A stretch of DNA of 64,000 bases from Microbispora oryzae (lineage in GTDB: Bacteria > Actinomycetota > Actinomycetes > Streptosporangiales > Streptosporangiaceae), in NCBI RefSeq assembly GCF_017896165.1, contig NZ_JAFCNB010000023.1:46994-110993 (forward strand). Direction: 5' to 3'. Numbering within the stretch: position 1 is the first letter of the stretch; the number at the start of each line of letters is the position of its first letter. The position numbers and the translations under genes were made by a program. Below the pieces are notes generated by a model. It was not told the DNA's origin. It did no database searches and was given only the letters and a program-made list of their open reading frames with translations. Positions 16,599 to 24,770 of the stretch are shown piece after piece.

Positions 16599-17609
16599 AT
16601 GGCAATCCGCTACATCTCACCCGTGCCGAGGAGAACGGCCTCCGGCCGGGTCGCCGAGGTCTACGCCCAGTCCGTCGCCGACTTCGGGCAGCCCGCGTTC
16701 ATGATGCTGTCGCCCGCACCCGACCTGCACGCCGCCGCCTGGGCCGTCCTACGCGAGTCGAGCCTGACCGGATCCGCGCCCCGCGTCGACAAGGAAGTCG
16801 TCTCCGTCGCCGTGTCGCACGCCAACCGGTGCCGCTTCTGCATCGACGCGCACAGCATCCTGATCCACGCTCTCGGTGACCATGACCTCGCTGAGGACCT
16901 TTTCCACGACAGGACCCCGGCCGAGGCCGGCTACGCCGAACTCGTCGCGTGGGCGAAGGCCACCCGTACCCCCGGTGCGGCACAGCTCCCGGCGCCTCCG
17001 TTCCCGGCCGAACTCGCCGCCGAATACATCGGCACGGCCCTGTTGACCCACTTCATCAACCGCATGTTCTCCACTCTCACCGACGAGCAGCTCCTCCCCG
17101 GCAACCTGCAACGGTCGCGGTCGGTACGCCGCGTCGGAGCCATGGCGTACACCCGCGTCGTCCACCGCGAGCTCAACCCGGGCGACAGCCTGCCGCTGCT
17201 GGCCGGAATACCGCTGGGACACTCACCCGCCTGGGCCGCCGGCACACCGATCGCCACCGCGTTCGCCGCGCTGCGTGGCGCCGCGGCCGCAGGCGGCGCC
17301 CTGCTCAGCGGACCAGGTCTGGACCTCCTGCGGACCACCGTCGCCCAGTGGGACGGCACTCACCAGCCGTCGCCCGGCACGTGGCTCCCCCAACGGCTTG
17401 CGGGCCTCCCCGGCGCCGACCGGCCCGCCACCGCGCTCGCCCTCCTCGCCGCCCTCGCACCGCACGACATCACCGACGCGGACGTCACCGCGTGGCGCGC
17501 CTCGGCCCACGTCACCGACGCCGACCTGGTGCGCCTGCTGGCCTACGGCGCCGTCGTCGCCCTGGACCGGATCGATGAGACGATCGCCGGTCAGGCGTCC
17601 ACCCGGTAG
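16599..17609 (+). CDS. AhpD/carboxymuconolactone-decarboxylase-like alkylhydroperoxidase protein
   Basis: This 336-residue protein carries the redox core CRFCIDAHS at about residues 78-86, the CxxC...H arrangement of AhpD peroxidases. Residues 1-190 carry the all-helical CMD fold; the C-terminal 140 residues are an Ala-rich helical extension, so it is longer than simple AhpD proteins (about 175 residues). It is the last gene of the operon that starts at 14105, consistent with defence against peroxides or reactive phenolics. Its last 98 bp overlap the convergent EamA transporter gene in antisense. Confidence 0.85.
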   Translation: MAIRYISPVPRRTASGRVAEVYAQSVADFGQPAFMMLSPAPDLHAAAWAVLRESSLTGSAPRVDKEVVSVAVSHANRCRFCIDAHSILIHALGDHDLAEDLFHDRTPAEAGYAELVAWAKATRTPGAAQLPAPPFPAELAAEYIGTALLTHFINRMFSTLTDEQLLPGNLQRSRSVRRVGAMAYTRVVHRELNPGDSLPLLAGIPLGHSPAWAAGTPIATAFAALRGAAAAGGALLSGPGLDLLRTTVAQWDGTHQPSPGTWLPQRLAGLPGADRPATALALLAALAPHDITDADVTAWRASAHVTDADLVRLLAYGAVVALDRIDETIAGQASTR

Positions 17610-18507
17610 AGGTCGCCGACCGGCCTGGCGCGGCGTCGCCTCGCGTCGCCGACCGGCGCTCCGTGACGAGGAACACCGCGCCCAGGACCAGCGACATGCC
17701 GAGGGGCGTACTCCAGCTCAACGGCTCTCCGAGGAACGCGGTGCCGTACAGCAGGCCGAACAGCGGGACGAAGAAGGTGACGGTCAGCGCACCGGTGGGC
17801 CCGACCCTGTTCACAAGGTGGAAGAACAACGCGAATCCGAGCGCGGTGCAGGCGAGCGCGAGGGCGAGCACCGCGAGGACGATGCCGCCGGTGACAGGAT
17901 GGCGCGGAGGCAGGGCCAGTGTGGGAAGCAGCAGGCACACGGCGGCCCCCAGTTGCTGACCGGTCGTGGTGACCAGGGGGTGCGTGCCACTGAAGCGGAC
18001 CTTCGCGTAGACGCCCCCCAGCGCGTAGAAAAGGGAGGCACACAGGCTCGCGAGGGCGGCCAGGATCAGCATGCCGTCCAGATGCAGAGGCCCCAGCCCG
18101 ACCAGGACCGTCACCCCGGCCACCCCCAGCACGACGCCGGAAAGCTGCGTGCGGGACGGGCGGGTGCCCTGCCTGACCGAGGTGACCAGCAGGGCGAACA
18201 ACGGGGTCGTCGCGTTCAGGATGGCCGCCAGCGACGCGGTGATCTTCAGCTCGGCCGCAGCGATGAGCGTGAACGGCACCGCCGCCATCAACGCGCCGAG
18301 CACGAGGAACCCCCACAGGTCACGACGGAAGTTCGGGACCCTCCGCATGATCACTGCCACCAGGAGCAGGCCGAGGCCGGCGACGAGCACGCGGGCCTCG
18401 ATCATCGGAATGGGCCCGAGCACGGAAACCGCCTGGCGCATGAACAAAAAGGAGGCACCCCACAGGGCGGCCACACCGAGCAGCATCAGTAGATCGATGA
18501 TGGCCAT
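17512..18507 (-). CDS. EamA/DMT-family transporter with arginine-rich tail
   Basis: This is a 331-residue inner-membrane protein with about ten hydrophobic helices and two EamA repeats (GASFLFMRQAV near residue 17, ALGGVYAKVRF near residue 161). ATG 18507 opens MAIIDLLMLLGVAALWG, a typical EamA beginning. The EamA fold ends near residue 290; the last 40 residues are Arg/Gly-rich and are read antisense to the AhpD-like gene. That tail may be an extension created by loss of the native stop. A LysR relic is divergent from it, which matches the common LysR-EamA pair. The substrate is unknown, possibly an amino acid or metabolite. Confidence 0.88.
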   Translation of the reverse strand: MAIIDLLMLLGVAALWGASFLFMRQAVSVLGPIPMIEARVLVAGLGLLLVAVIMRRVPNFRRDLWGFLVLGALMAAVPFTLIAAAELKITASLAAILNATTPLFALLVTSVRQGTRPSRTQLSGVVLGVAGVTVLVGLGPLHLDGMLILAALASLCASLFYALGGVYAKVRFSGTHPLVTTTGQQLGAAVCLLLPTLALPPRHPVTGGIVLAVLALALACTALGFALFFHLVNRVGPTGALTVTFFVPLFGLLYGTAFLGEPLSWSTPLGMSLVLGAVFLVTERRSATRGDAAPGRSATSTGWTPDRRSSHRSGPGRRRRRRPAGAPGRRR

Positions 18508-18584
18508 TCGTCTCCCACCGTGAGGGCCGTCACCATGCCCGTCCTTGATACGGGAAGTTGGATCGATGAGGCAAACAAGTCGAA

Positions 18585-18601
18585 CTCATCCAAAAAATGA
18601 G
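18585..18601. promoter_or_regulatory. LysR-type box between the EamA gene and the LysR relic
   Basis: CTCAT-N7-ATGAG fits the T-N11-A rule for LysR operators and lies in the 102-bp divergent interval. Just before it is an AAGTCGAAC half-site like the TetR operator, without its partner. Confidence 0.4.
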
Positions 18602-18609
18602 AAGGCCTC

Positions 18610-18855
18610 ATGAATGTGGCTCAGCTCCGCGCTCTGCGGGCCGTACACGAGGAGGCCGGCGTCGTGGCGTTGCCGCTCCGGCCGCGCGCGCCCAGGAGTC
18701 TCCTCCTCGCCGCGAGGTCCGCCGCCGATCTGAGCCCGGCGGGCACGGCCTCCCTGGCATCGGCCTCCCGGAACGCCGCCACCGATCTCACGACCCCGGG
18801 CCCGTCTTTGCCCATTCCGGCCGGGCAAGGGTTCCAGCCCGCCCGCCGCTCGTGA
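18610..18855 (+). pseudogene. LysR-family regulator relic with in-frame internal deletion
   Basis: The 81-residue frame opens MNVAQLRALRAVHEE, the standard first helix of a LysR winged-helix domain. It then jumps to AGVVALPL...PRSLLLAARSAADLSPAG, which reads like the last 60 residues of a LysR effector domain. The recognition helix and most of the ligand domain (about 220 residues) are missing. The position, divergent from an EamA transporter with a LysR box between them, supports the call. The product cannot bind DNA in the normal way. Confidence 0.6.
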
Positions 18856-19064
18856 TAATCAGAAATTGGCCACCCGGGCTGCGGGCTCTCTATTGATCAC
18901 GTTTCGGCCGTTCATCGGCGAGCTCGCCTCCTGGGCATACCCCCGTCTCGGAAACATCGGCTTCCAGGGGGTTGTCGGCAAAGCTTTCGCCATCACCCGG
19001 AAGTCTCATTCTTCGGCGAACGGGCTCCTTGCCGAGGAGACCAATGTGACTGCAGGGGTATTCC

Positions 19065-20444
19065 GTGAACTTCACCAAGTCATGGTCGATAAGGGCTCGA
19101 TTAACGCTCGCGGGCGGAGGAGTCGCGGGCCTGCTCTCCCTCGCGTCGGCCCTGGGCGTCCTCATGGCCATCCGCAGCCTGGCCACGGAGTATCTGGTCG
19201 CCGGCCTTGTAGCGGTGGCCGACCGCGTCGCCTCCATCGTGTCGACGCGCCCGGCACAGTCTCTCGCACTACGCCCGCCCGCGCGGCAACTCCAGGTCGT
19301 GGACCAGGGAGGACGAGTGATCGAGGCGACCGGCCCGCCGGGGCAGCGGACCATCGCCTCCCTCCACCCCGCGGCGAGTTCGCGCGGGCCGATCGCCACG
19401 ACGGTATGCCACCACACCCCGTCCATCCTGGGCTGTCATCTCGTGGTGGCCGTCCCGGCGTTCCGCGGCGGACACACGCTGACGGTCTACGCCGCCGCCC
19501 CCGTCATACCCCTCTACGTCCGGCCGAGTGTGGCCGCCCTGGTCTTCGGCGGCGCACTGATGCTGACCTGCGCCCTGACCTTCCTTTGCTACCGGCTGCT
19601 GGGCAGAACGCTCCGCCCGGTCTACGGAATCTGCACCAAGCTCGGCGACATCCAGGCGACAGACCTGACCGGCAGGGTGCCCGTCCCGCCCAACCGGGAC
19701 GAGATTCACATGCTGGCCCTGACCGTGAACAGCACCCTTGAGCGCCTGGAGAAGGCCCTGGAAGAGCAGCGCAGGTTCACCGCCGACGCCTCCCACGAGC
19801 TGCGTACGCCCCTCGCGGCCATGCGCGCTCAAGTGGAGGACGCCCTCCTCGCCTCCACCGAGGACGAGGCGCTGGAACTGGGCCGATCACTTCTACCCAG
19901 CGTCGACCGGTTGGAGGCGATCACGACGGACCTGCTGACACTGTCCCGGCTCGACGCCGCGGCGCACTCGGGCCGGTGCCGCGTCGACCTCGCGGCGCTG
20001 GTGTCCGAGGAACTGGCACGCCGTCACACGACGAGGAAGATCGATGCCAGCCTGCAGACCGGCGTCTACGTCCTCGGTAACGGTCTCCAGCTCGCCCGCC
20101 TGCTGACCAACCTGCTCGACAACGCCGAGCGGCACGCCGCCAGGACGATCTGCCTGACCCTCCGTACCGCGCCGGGCTCCGCGAACGACGCCCGCAAGGC
20201 GGGTCTCGCGGTTCTGGAGGTCGTCGATGACGGCCCGGGCATCCCGCCGGACAAACGCGAGGTGGTTTTCCAGCGGTTCGCGCGGCTCGACACCGCCCGC
20301 AGTCGCGCCGCCGGCGGCACGGGTCTCGGTCTGCCGATCGCCCGGCGGATCGCCGAGAGCCACGCCGGAACGCTGACGGTCGAAGACAGCGGGCGCGGAG
20401 CACGCCTCGTCCTTCGCCTGCCACGATGCCCCGGTGAGCCATGA
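19065..20444 (+). CDS. Orphan sensor histidine kinase (HAMP-HisKA-HATPase)
   Basis: This 459-residue membrane kinase starts at GTG 19065 after AGGGG. A transmembrane helix lies at residues 13-35 and a second at about 155-180; between them is an extracytoplasmic domain with a cysteine pair (VCHHTPSILGC). A HAMP region follows (RTLRPVYGICTKL). The phosphorylated His is residue 244 in DASHELRTP. The ATP lid has N (NLLDNAERH), G1 (DDGPGIP), F (FQRFARL) and G2 (GGTGLGLPIA) boxes. No response regulator is adjacent; the next gene is a glycosyltransferase 56 bp downstream. The kinase at 50968 has the same layout. Confidence 0.95.
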   Translation: MNFTKSWSIRARLTLAGGGVAGLLSLASALGVLMAIRSLATEYLVAGLVAVADRVASIVSTRPAQSLALRPPARQLQVVDQGGRVIEATGPPGQRTIASLHPAASSRGPIATTVCHHTPSILGCHLVVAVPAFRGGHTLTVYAAAPVIPLYVRPSVAALVFGGALMLTCALTFLCYRLLGRTLRPVYGICTKLGDIQATDLTGRVPVPPNRDEIHMLALTVNSTLERLEKALEEQRRFTADASHELRTPLAAMRAQVEDALLASTEDEALELGRSLLPSVDRLEAITTDLLTLSRLDAAAHSGRCRVDLAALVSEELARRHTTRKIDASLQTGVYVLGNGLQLARLLTNLLDNAERHAARTICLTLRTAPGSANDARKAGLAVLEVVDDGPGIPPDKREVVFQRFARLDTARSRAAGGTGLGLPIARRIAESHAGTLTVEDSGRGARLVLRLPRCPGEP

Positions 20445-20500
20445 CCTTGTGATCAGACTCCGAGTGCTGCAATGGATGGACGGAGCTTCTTGGGGGCGTG

Positions 20501-21397
20501 ATGGCAATCCATGATCCCGTCTCATCCGATGTCGTGGCGTCTCCGCGGGTGACCGTGGTGGTGGCCACGCGCAACCGCGGCGCCGACCTCGCGCGCTCAC
20601 TGTCCTGCCATGAAGGTCCCGTCATAGTGATCGACAACGGCTCCACCGACGGCAGCCCGGATGTGGTCCGCGAGGGTTTTCCGCACGTCCGCCTCGTCGA
20701 GGCGGGCCGGAACCTCGGCGCCCAGGCACGCAACGTCGGGGTACGGCTCGCCACGACGCCGTACGTCGCGTTCGCCGACGACGACTCCTGGTGGGCGCGC
20801 GGCGCGCTGGAACGGGCCGCCGACGTGCTGGACACCCATCCCCGCCTGGCGGTGCTGGCCGCCCGCGTCCTGGTCGGCGCGGAGCAGACGATCGATCCCG
20901 TCTGTGCAGCCATGGCCGCCTCTCCGCTCACGACCGAACCCGATCTGCCGGGGCCGAGCGTCCTCGGTTTCCTCGCCTGCGGAGCGGTCGTGCGCAGAAG
21001 CGCGTACATGGCCGCAGGCGGTTTCGACGACGTGATCTTCTTCTACGGCGAGGAGGAGCGGCTCGCCCTTGACCTGGCCGCCGCGGGCTGGGGACTCGCC
21101 TACGTGAACGACATCGTCGCCCACCATCTCCCCTCTGGCGTACGCGATCCTCGCCGGCGACAGATTCTGGCAGCCCGGAACACCGTGCTGACCGCCCTCC
21201 TCCGCAGGCCGTGGCCTGTCGTTGCTCGTGCCGTGCTGGCCTCCGCGTGCTCCGGCCCGGTCGGACGGCGAGGCCTGGGCCAGGCGATCGCCCTGGTGCC
21301 GCGGGCGTTGGCACGCCGTCGCAGGGTGCCTCTGCGGGTGGAGGCCGCGCGCAGATCGTTGGACCGCCATGATCCCGATGGGACCGGCACCTCATGA
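20501..21397 (+). CDS. Family 2 glycosyltransferase
   Basis: This 298-residue GT-A-fold protein has the nucleotide-sugar region VVVATRNRG (about residues 16-24) and DNGSTDGS. The metal-binding DXD-type motif is FADDDSWW near residue 90. The acceptor-side stretch EEERLALDLAAAGWG lies near 187. The C-terminus is Arg-rich. ATG 20501 follows GGGGG by four bases; the preceding GTG 20498 is also possible. It overlaps the next glycosyltransferase by 4 bp (ATGA), so the two were a coupled pair. The sugar and acceptor cannot be told. Secretion or wall decoration is possible because the membrane kinase gene precedes it closely. Confidence 0.92.
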   Translation: MAIHDPVSSDVVASPRVTVVVATRNRGADLARSLSCHEGPVIVIDNGSTDGSPDVVREGFPHVRLVEAGRNLGAQARNVGVRLATTPYVAFADDDSWWARGALERAADVLDTHPRLAVLAARVLVGAEQTIDPVCAAMAASPLTTEPDLPGPSVLGFLACGAVVRRSAYMAAGGFDDVIFFYGEEERLALDLAAAGWGLAYVNDIVAHHLPSGVRDPRRRQILAARNTVLTALLRRPWPVVARAVLASACSGPVGRRGLGQAIALVPRALARRRRVPLRVEAARRSLDRHDPDGTGTS

Positions 21398-21742
21398 CCG
21401 ATCCGCGTGTCGGCGTCGTCGTCATCACCTGGAACCGGCGGCGGGAAGCTCTCACGGCAGTGGGCAGACTGGTCGCCCTGCCTGAACGCCCCCACGTCGT
21501 CCTGGTTGACAACGCCTCCAGCGACGGCACGGCGGAAGCCGTCAGAGCACGTTTCCCCGAGGTGGAGGTGGTCGCCCTTCCACAGAACCTCGGGGCGGTC
21601 GGGCGCAACATCGGCACGCGACGGTTGAGGCCTGCCCTGGGTGCTGGCCACGCGGCGCCCTCTCCCGCCCCGGGTGGAGGAACGCCTGCTGAGCCTTGAG
21701 GAATCGTGGTCACGCTCGACCGCCAGACGCTATATCAGCTGA
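21394..21742 (+). pseudogene. Second family 2 glycosyltransferase, internally deleted and frameshifted
   Basis: Residues 1-75 from ATG 21394 are a normal GT2 start (VVVITWNRR, DNASSDGTAEAV, LPQNLGAVGRNIG). This would continue with the DXD motif, but at about 21621 the frame changes to unrelated residues and stops at 21699. In another frame the bases from about 21645 to TGA 21740-21742 encode WVLATRRPLPPRVEERLLSLEE, which reads like the normal C-terminal tail of such enzymes. About 180 residues, including the catalytic centre, have been lost. It is a close relative of the intact gene upstream. Confidence 0.7.
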
Positions 21743-21844
21743 GGCGGCGCCGCTCGACGGCCAGTCTGCCCCTGTCGGCTCCGGGTAGGCCGCACGCCAC
21801 AGTCGTGGCGGACCCACCTCGCGAGCGGTTGGTCCGTGAATGAC

Positions 21845-21873
21845 AAAACCCCGGACTCGGCGAGAGTCCGGGG
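21845..21873 (-). terminator. Rho-independent terminator of the cold-shock gene
   Basis: CCCCGGACTC (21849-21858) pairs perfectly with GAGTCCGGGG (21864-21873) around a 5-nt loop. On the minus strand the stem is followed by TTTTGTCA. It ends the transcript 67 bp after the csp stop. Confidence 0.85.
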
Positions 21874-21939
21874 CCAGATGCCGGTCGGAGGATGGGGCCG
21901 GGCCGACCCAGCCCCATCGTCGCCTGCTGGCGGCGCTGC

Positions 21940-22143
21940 CTAGAGCGGCCGCACCTGCTCGGCCTGCGGGCCCTTGGCGCCCTGGCCCGCGGTGTACTCG
22001 ACCCGCTGGTTCTCCTCCAGCGAACGGTAGCCGCTCGCGTCGATGGCGGAGTAGTGGACGAAGACGTCCGGGGTGCCGTCGTCGGGGGCGATGAAGCCGA
22101 AGCCCTTCTCGGCGTTGAACCACTTGACGGTTCCCTGAGCCAT
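21940..22143 (-). CDS. CspA-family cold-shock protein
   Basis: This 67-residue single OB-fold RNA/DNA chaperone contains RNP1 KGFGFI and RNP2 VFVHYSAI, with the normal aromatic set on the binding face. The start ATG 22143 follows AAGGAGAAAAGT. Length is typical (65-70 residues). It has its own terminator and a leader of more than 100 bases, which often carries thermoregulation in this family. It acts as a cytoplasmic nucleic-acid chaperone; temperature control here is an inference. Confidence 0.97.
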   Translation of the reverse strand: MAQGTVKWFNAEKGFGFIAPDDGTPDVFVHYSAIDASGYRSLEENQRVEYTAGQGAKGPQAEQVRPL

Positions 22144-22526
22144 ACTTTTCTCCTTGATGAGACGATCTCGAGAGCCACGGGTGTGATCCTCGGGCTGCTG
22201 CGACCGACCGCCTTCTGAAAGCCTCGGCTTCGTACGGTAGACGCCCGCTGTCATAGCTCCGCAGGCGCTAACACGCATACTGGGACTTCGACACAACCTG
22301 TTTCACAGAACACTACCCGATGCGCGTACCCGTGCGGCCTCTTCGCTGAACTTGTGTACGCTCCGGGCCGCAGGCTTGACTCTCCGTACATGCCCGCATG
22401 GGTGGACGGTGGTCCAGGCTCGACGTCACACTTCGCTCCCCGCCGGTCCTCTTAGGAGACGTGACCGTGCCCGTACGCGTACAGCGGCCGGGACGGCGTG
22501 ACCCACGTCGACAAGGAGCACTCGGC
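22144..22526. promoter_or_regulatory. Divergent interval: csp leader and promoter of the NmrA/ECF41 module
   Basis: These 383 bp contain no credible gene. The csp side has a long untranslated stretch. The other side carries GTCACAC at 22425-22431, which recurs at 24712-24718 ahead of the sigma factor gene and resembles the -35 element TGTCACA of ECF41 promoters. The bases that follow are also similar (CCCCGCCGG...CTCTTAGG here, CCCCACGGG...CTCTTGGG there). Confidence 0.45.
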
Positions 22527-23420
22527 ATGACCGTTCTCGTCACCGGAGCAACCGGCACCGTCGGCCGGCAGGTCGTCCGCCATCTTCTCGAACGCGGCCG
22601 TAAAGTGCGGGCGCTGACCCGCGACCCCGGCCGCGCCGGCCTGCCAAACGGCGTCGAGGTGACGGCGGGCGACCTCACCGGCACCGCCGGCCTGGAGGCG
22701 GCGTTCGACGGCGTCACCGCCGTCCACCTGATCAATTTCGGCGGCGGCTACCGGCCTCTCGCCAACGGACGCGACATCGTCGGCCTCGCGGAACGGGCCG
22801 GGGTCGGCAGGGCCACCGTCCTGGGCGGCTGGCAGGAGGGCACCCTGGAGCCGGCCGTCAGGGCGAGCGGCCTGGAGTGGACCTTCCTGCGGCCGACGCA
22901 GTTCATGGCCAACTTCCTGAACGACTGGGCCGAGCCGCTGCGGACCACCGGCCGGGTGCGTGAGCCGTACGGCGACCGCCCGAGCCCGCCGGTCGACGAG
23001 TACGACATCGGCGCCGTCGCGGCGGCCGTGCTGACGCAGGACGGTCACGGCGGCAGGTCCTACCACCTCACCGGTCCCGAGGTGCTGACCGCGCGGCGGA
23101 TGGTCGCGATCATCGCCGAGGCGACCGGCCGAGACCTTCGGTTCGAGGAGCTCACCCCCGACGAGGTGCGCCGCGAGTGGAGCGTGCCGGGACGGCGTCC
23201 GCCGCTGGCCCTCTTCCGCGCGTTCGCCGAGATCGAGGGAGCCGACGAGGCCGACCTGGTGGAGCGCCTGCTGCGGCTGTACGGCACGCCCAATGAGTAC
23301 GCCACCAGGCTGAGCGACCAGGTGGAGCAGGTCGTCGGCCGTCCGCCGCGCACGTTCGCCCAATGGGCCGCCGAGCACGCCCGTCACTTCCTGCCCACCA
23401 CACCGTCCGACCACAGCTGA
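22527..23420 (+). CDS. NmrA-family NAD(P)-binding protein 1
   Basis: This 297-residue atypical short-chain reductase starts at ATG 22527 after AAGGAG. It has the dinucleotide loop GATGTVGRQ at residues 7-15, and RPTQFMANFLNDW near 126, typical of the azoreductase/NmrA group. The Tyr-Lys catalytic pair of classical SDRs is absent. It heads a run NmrA1-NmrA2-DoxX-sigma factor with gaps of 10, 7 and 85 bp. ECF41 sigma factors are usually encoded next to carboxymuconolactone decarboxylases, oxidoreductases or epimerases, so this protein is the likely output of that sigma factor. The substrate is unknown. Confidence 0.9.
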   Translation: MTVLVTGATGTVGRQVVRHLLERGRKVRALTRDPGRAGLPNGVEVTAGDLTGTAGLEAAFDGVTAVHLINFGGGYRPLANGRDIVGLAERAGVGRATVLGGWQEGTLEPAVRASGLEWTFLRPTQFMANFLNDWAEPLRTTGRVREPYGDRPSPPVDEYDIGAVAAAVLTQDGHGGRSYHLTGPEVLTARRMVAIIAEATGRDLRFEELTPDEVRREWSVPGRRPPLALFRAFAEIEGADEADLVERLLRLYGTPNEYATRLSDQVEQVVGRPPRTFAQWAAEHARHFLPTTPSDHS

Positions 23421-23430
23421 GAGCGGAACC

Positions 23431-24291
23431 ATGATCTTGATCACCGGAGCGACCGGCGCCTTCGGGCGTCTCGTCGTCCAGCGTCTCGTCGCCGAAGGCG
23501 CCCCCGTACGCGCCGTAAGCCGCTCTCCGCGCGATGCGGCCCTGCCGGACGGCGTGGAGGTCGTCCAGGGCGACCCGGCCCGGCCCGGCACCACGGCCGG
23601 GCACTTCGCCGGCGTCGAGGCCGTCTTCCTGCACCCACGCGCCTTCGGCGACTCCGCCGACCGGCTCCTCGCCCTGGCCGCCGAGCGGGGCGTGCGCAAG
23701 GTGGTGGCCCTGTCGGCCATGAACATCGACGACCCGTCCGACCTGCAACCGTCCCGCCGGCGGGGAGACCGGAACAAGGAGGCCGAGGACGCTGCCGTCG
23801 CCAGCGGCCTGGCCTGGACCAGCCTGCGCGCCAGCAGCTTCGCCGGCAACACCCTGCGGGCGTGGGGCGCCCAGATCCACGCCGGGGACGTCGTGCGCTA
23901 CGTGCACGCCGGCTTCCGCGAGTCCGTGCTCGACGAGCGGGATCTGGCCGAGGTCGCGGCCCGAGCCCTGCTCACCGACGAACTGGCGGGCCGCCGGCTG
24001 GAGCTCACCGGACCGGAGTCGCTGTCGCACGAGGAGATGGTGGCCGTGATCGCCGCCGCGCTCGGCAGGCCCCTGCGCTTCGAGGAAGTCCCCCCGGGGG
24101 CCGTCGCCGCGCACCTCATCGGCAACGGACTGCCCGAGCCGTTCGTACGCGCCCTGATGGCCCGGTACGACCACTACGCCGGTCGCGACCAGCATCCTCC
24201 GACAGGTGAGATGGACAAGGTCCTCGGCCGTCCGGCCCGGACGTACGGCGACTGGGTGGCCGATCACGTCGCCGCCTTCCGGAACGGATGA
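23431..24291 (+). CDS. NmrA-family NAD(P)-binding protein 2
   Basis: This 286-residue paralogue of the preceding gene has the loop GATGAFGRLV at residues 6-15, the strand VVALSAMNI near 92 and WTSLRASSFAGNTLRAW near 130. The C-terminal helices carry the pattern LTGPESLSHEEMVAVIAAALGRPLRFEEV, also present in its neighbour. ATG 23431 lies 10 bp after the previous stop. Two adjacent paralogues may form a heterodimer or reflect tandem duplication. The same ECF41-linked context applies. Confidence 0.9.
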   Translation: MILITGATGAFGRLVVQRLVAEGAPVRAVSRSPRDAALPDGVEVVQGDPARPGTTAGHFAGVEAVFLHPRAFGDSADRLLALAAERGVRKVVALSAMNIDDPSDLQPSRRRGDRNKEAEDAAVASGLAWTSLRASSFAGNTLRAWGAQIHAGDVVRYVHAGFRESVLDERDLAEVAARALLTDELAGRRLELTGPESLSHEEMVAVIAAALGRPLRFEEVPPGAVAAHLIGNGLPEPFVRALMARYDHYAGRDQHPPTGEMDKVLGRPARTYGDWVADHVAAFRNG

Positions 24292-24298
24292 GCCTCCG

Positions 24299-24685
24299 AT
24301 GCCGACCGCGTACGTCGTCACCGCTCTGGTGACCACCGCATTCAACACCTTCTCCGGATTCGCGGCCATGACCCGGTTCGCACCGATCATGCGTACGCTC
24401 GGCCCCGCGCTCGCGCGGGCCGGCGTGCCGGAGTCCTGGCTGGTCTGGCCGATCGGCGCGCTGAAGGCGCTGGGCGCACTGGGACTCGTGCTCGGGCTGC
24501 TCGGCGTGCCCTTCGTCGGCACGGCCGCCGCCGCGGGCCTCATCCTCTACTTCGTCTGCGCTCTGTACACTCACCTGCGCGTCGGCGACTTCTCACCCCA
24601 GTTCTACCTGGCGATCGTGTTCCTCGGCCTGGCGGTCGCCACGCTTGCGCTCGATCCCGCCCTCGTGCTGCACGCGGCACCCTGA
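24299..24685 (+). CDS. DoxX-like small membrane protein
   Basis: This 128-residue protein has four hydrophobic helices (about residues 5-22, 48-68, 74-92 and 100-120). It contains an RFAPIMRTLGPALARAGVPESWL cytoplasmic turn followed by GALKALGALGLVLGLL, the DoxX/DoxX_2 pattern. ATG 24299 is seven bases after the previous stop and the frame continues open upstream only inside that gene. DoxX-like proteins sit in redox-stress clusters with thiosulfate or quinone partners. Its position between the NmrA pair and an ECF41 sigma factor suggests a membrane component of the same response. Confidence 0.82.
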   Translation: MPTAYVVTALVTTAFNTFSGFAAMTRFAPIMRTLGPALARAGVPESWLVWPIGALKALGALGLVLGLLGVPFVGTAAAAGLILYFVCALYTHLRVGDFSPQFYLAIVFLGLAVATLALDPALVLHAAP

Positions 24686-24711
24686 AACCGTGGGTGCGGT
24701 TCCCCCGCGAG

Positions 24712-24770
24712 GTCACACTCGCGCGCCCCACGGGCTCTTGGGGGGGTATCCGTACCGGCAAGGAGCGCCC
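24712..24770 (+). promoter_or_regulatory. Candidate ECF41-type promoter of the sigma factor gene
   Basis: GTCACAC (24712-24718) is followed by a GC spacer and CTCTTGGGGGG, similar to the interval ahead of the first NmrA gene. AAGGAG just before ATG 24771 is the ribosome site. The published ECF41 -10 element CGTC is not present at the expected distance, so this is tentative. Confidence 0.35.

Noticed and set aside
22398..22526. An N-terminal extension of the first NmrA gene
   Set aside because: The extension crosses the promoter motif, and the Rossmann loop starts right after ATG 22527, which has its own AAGGAG.
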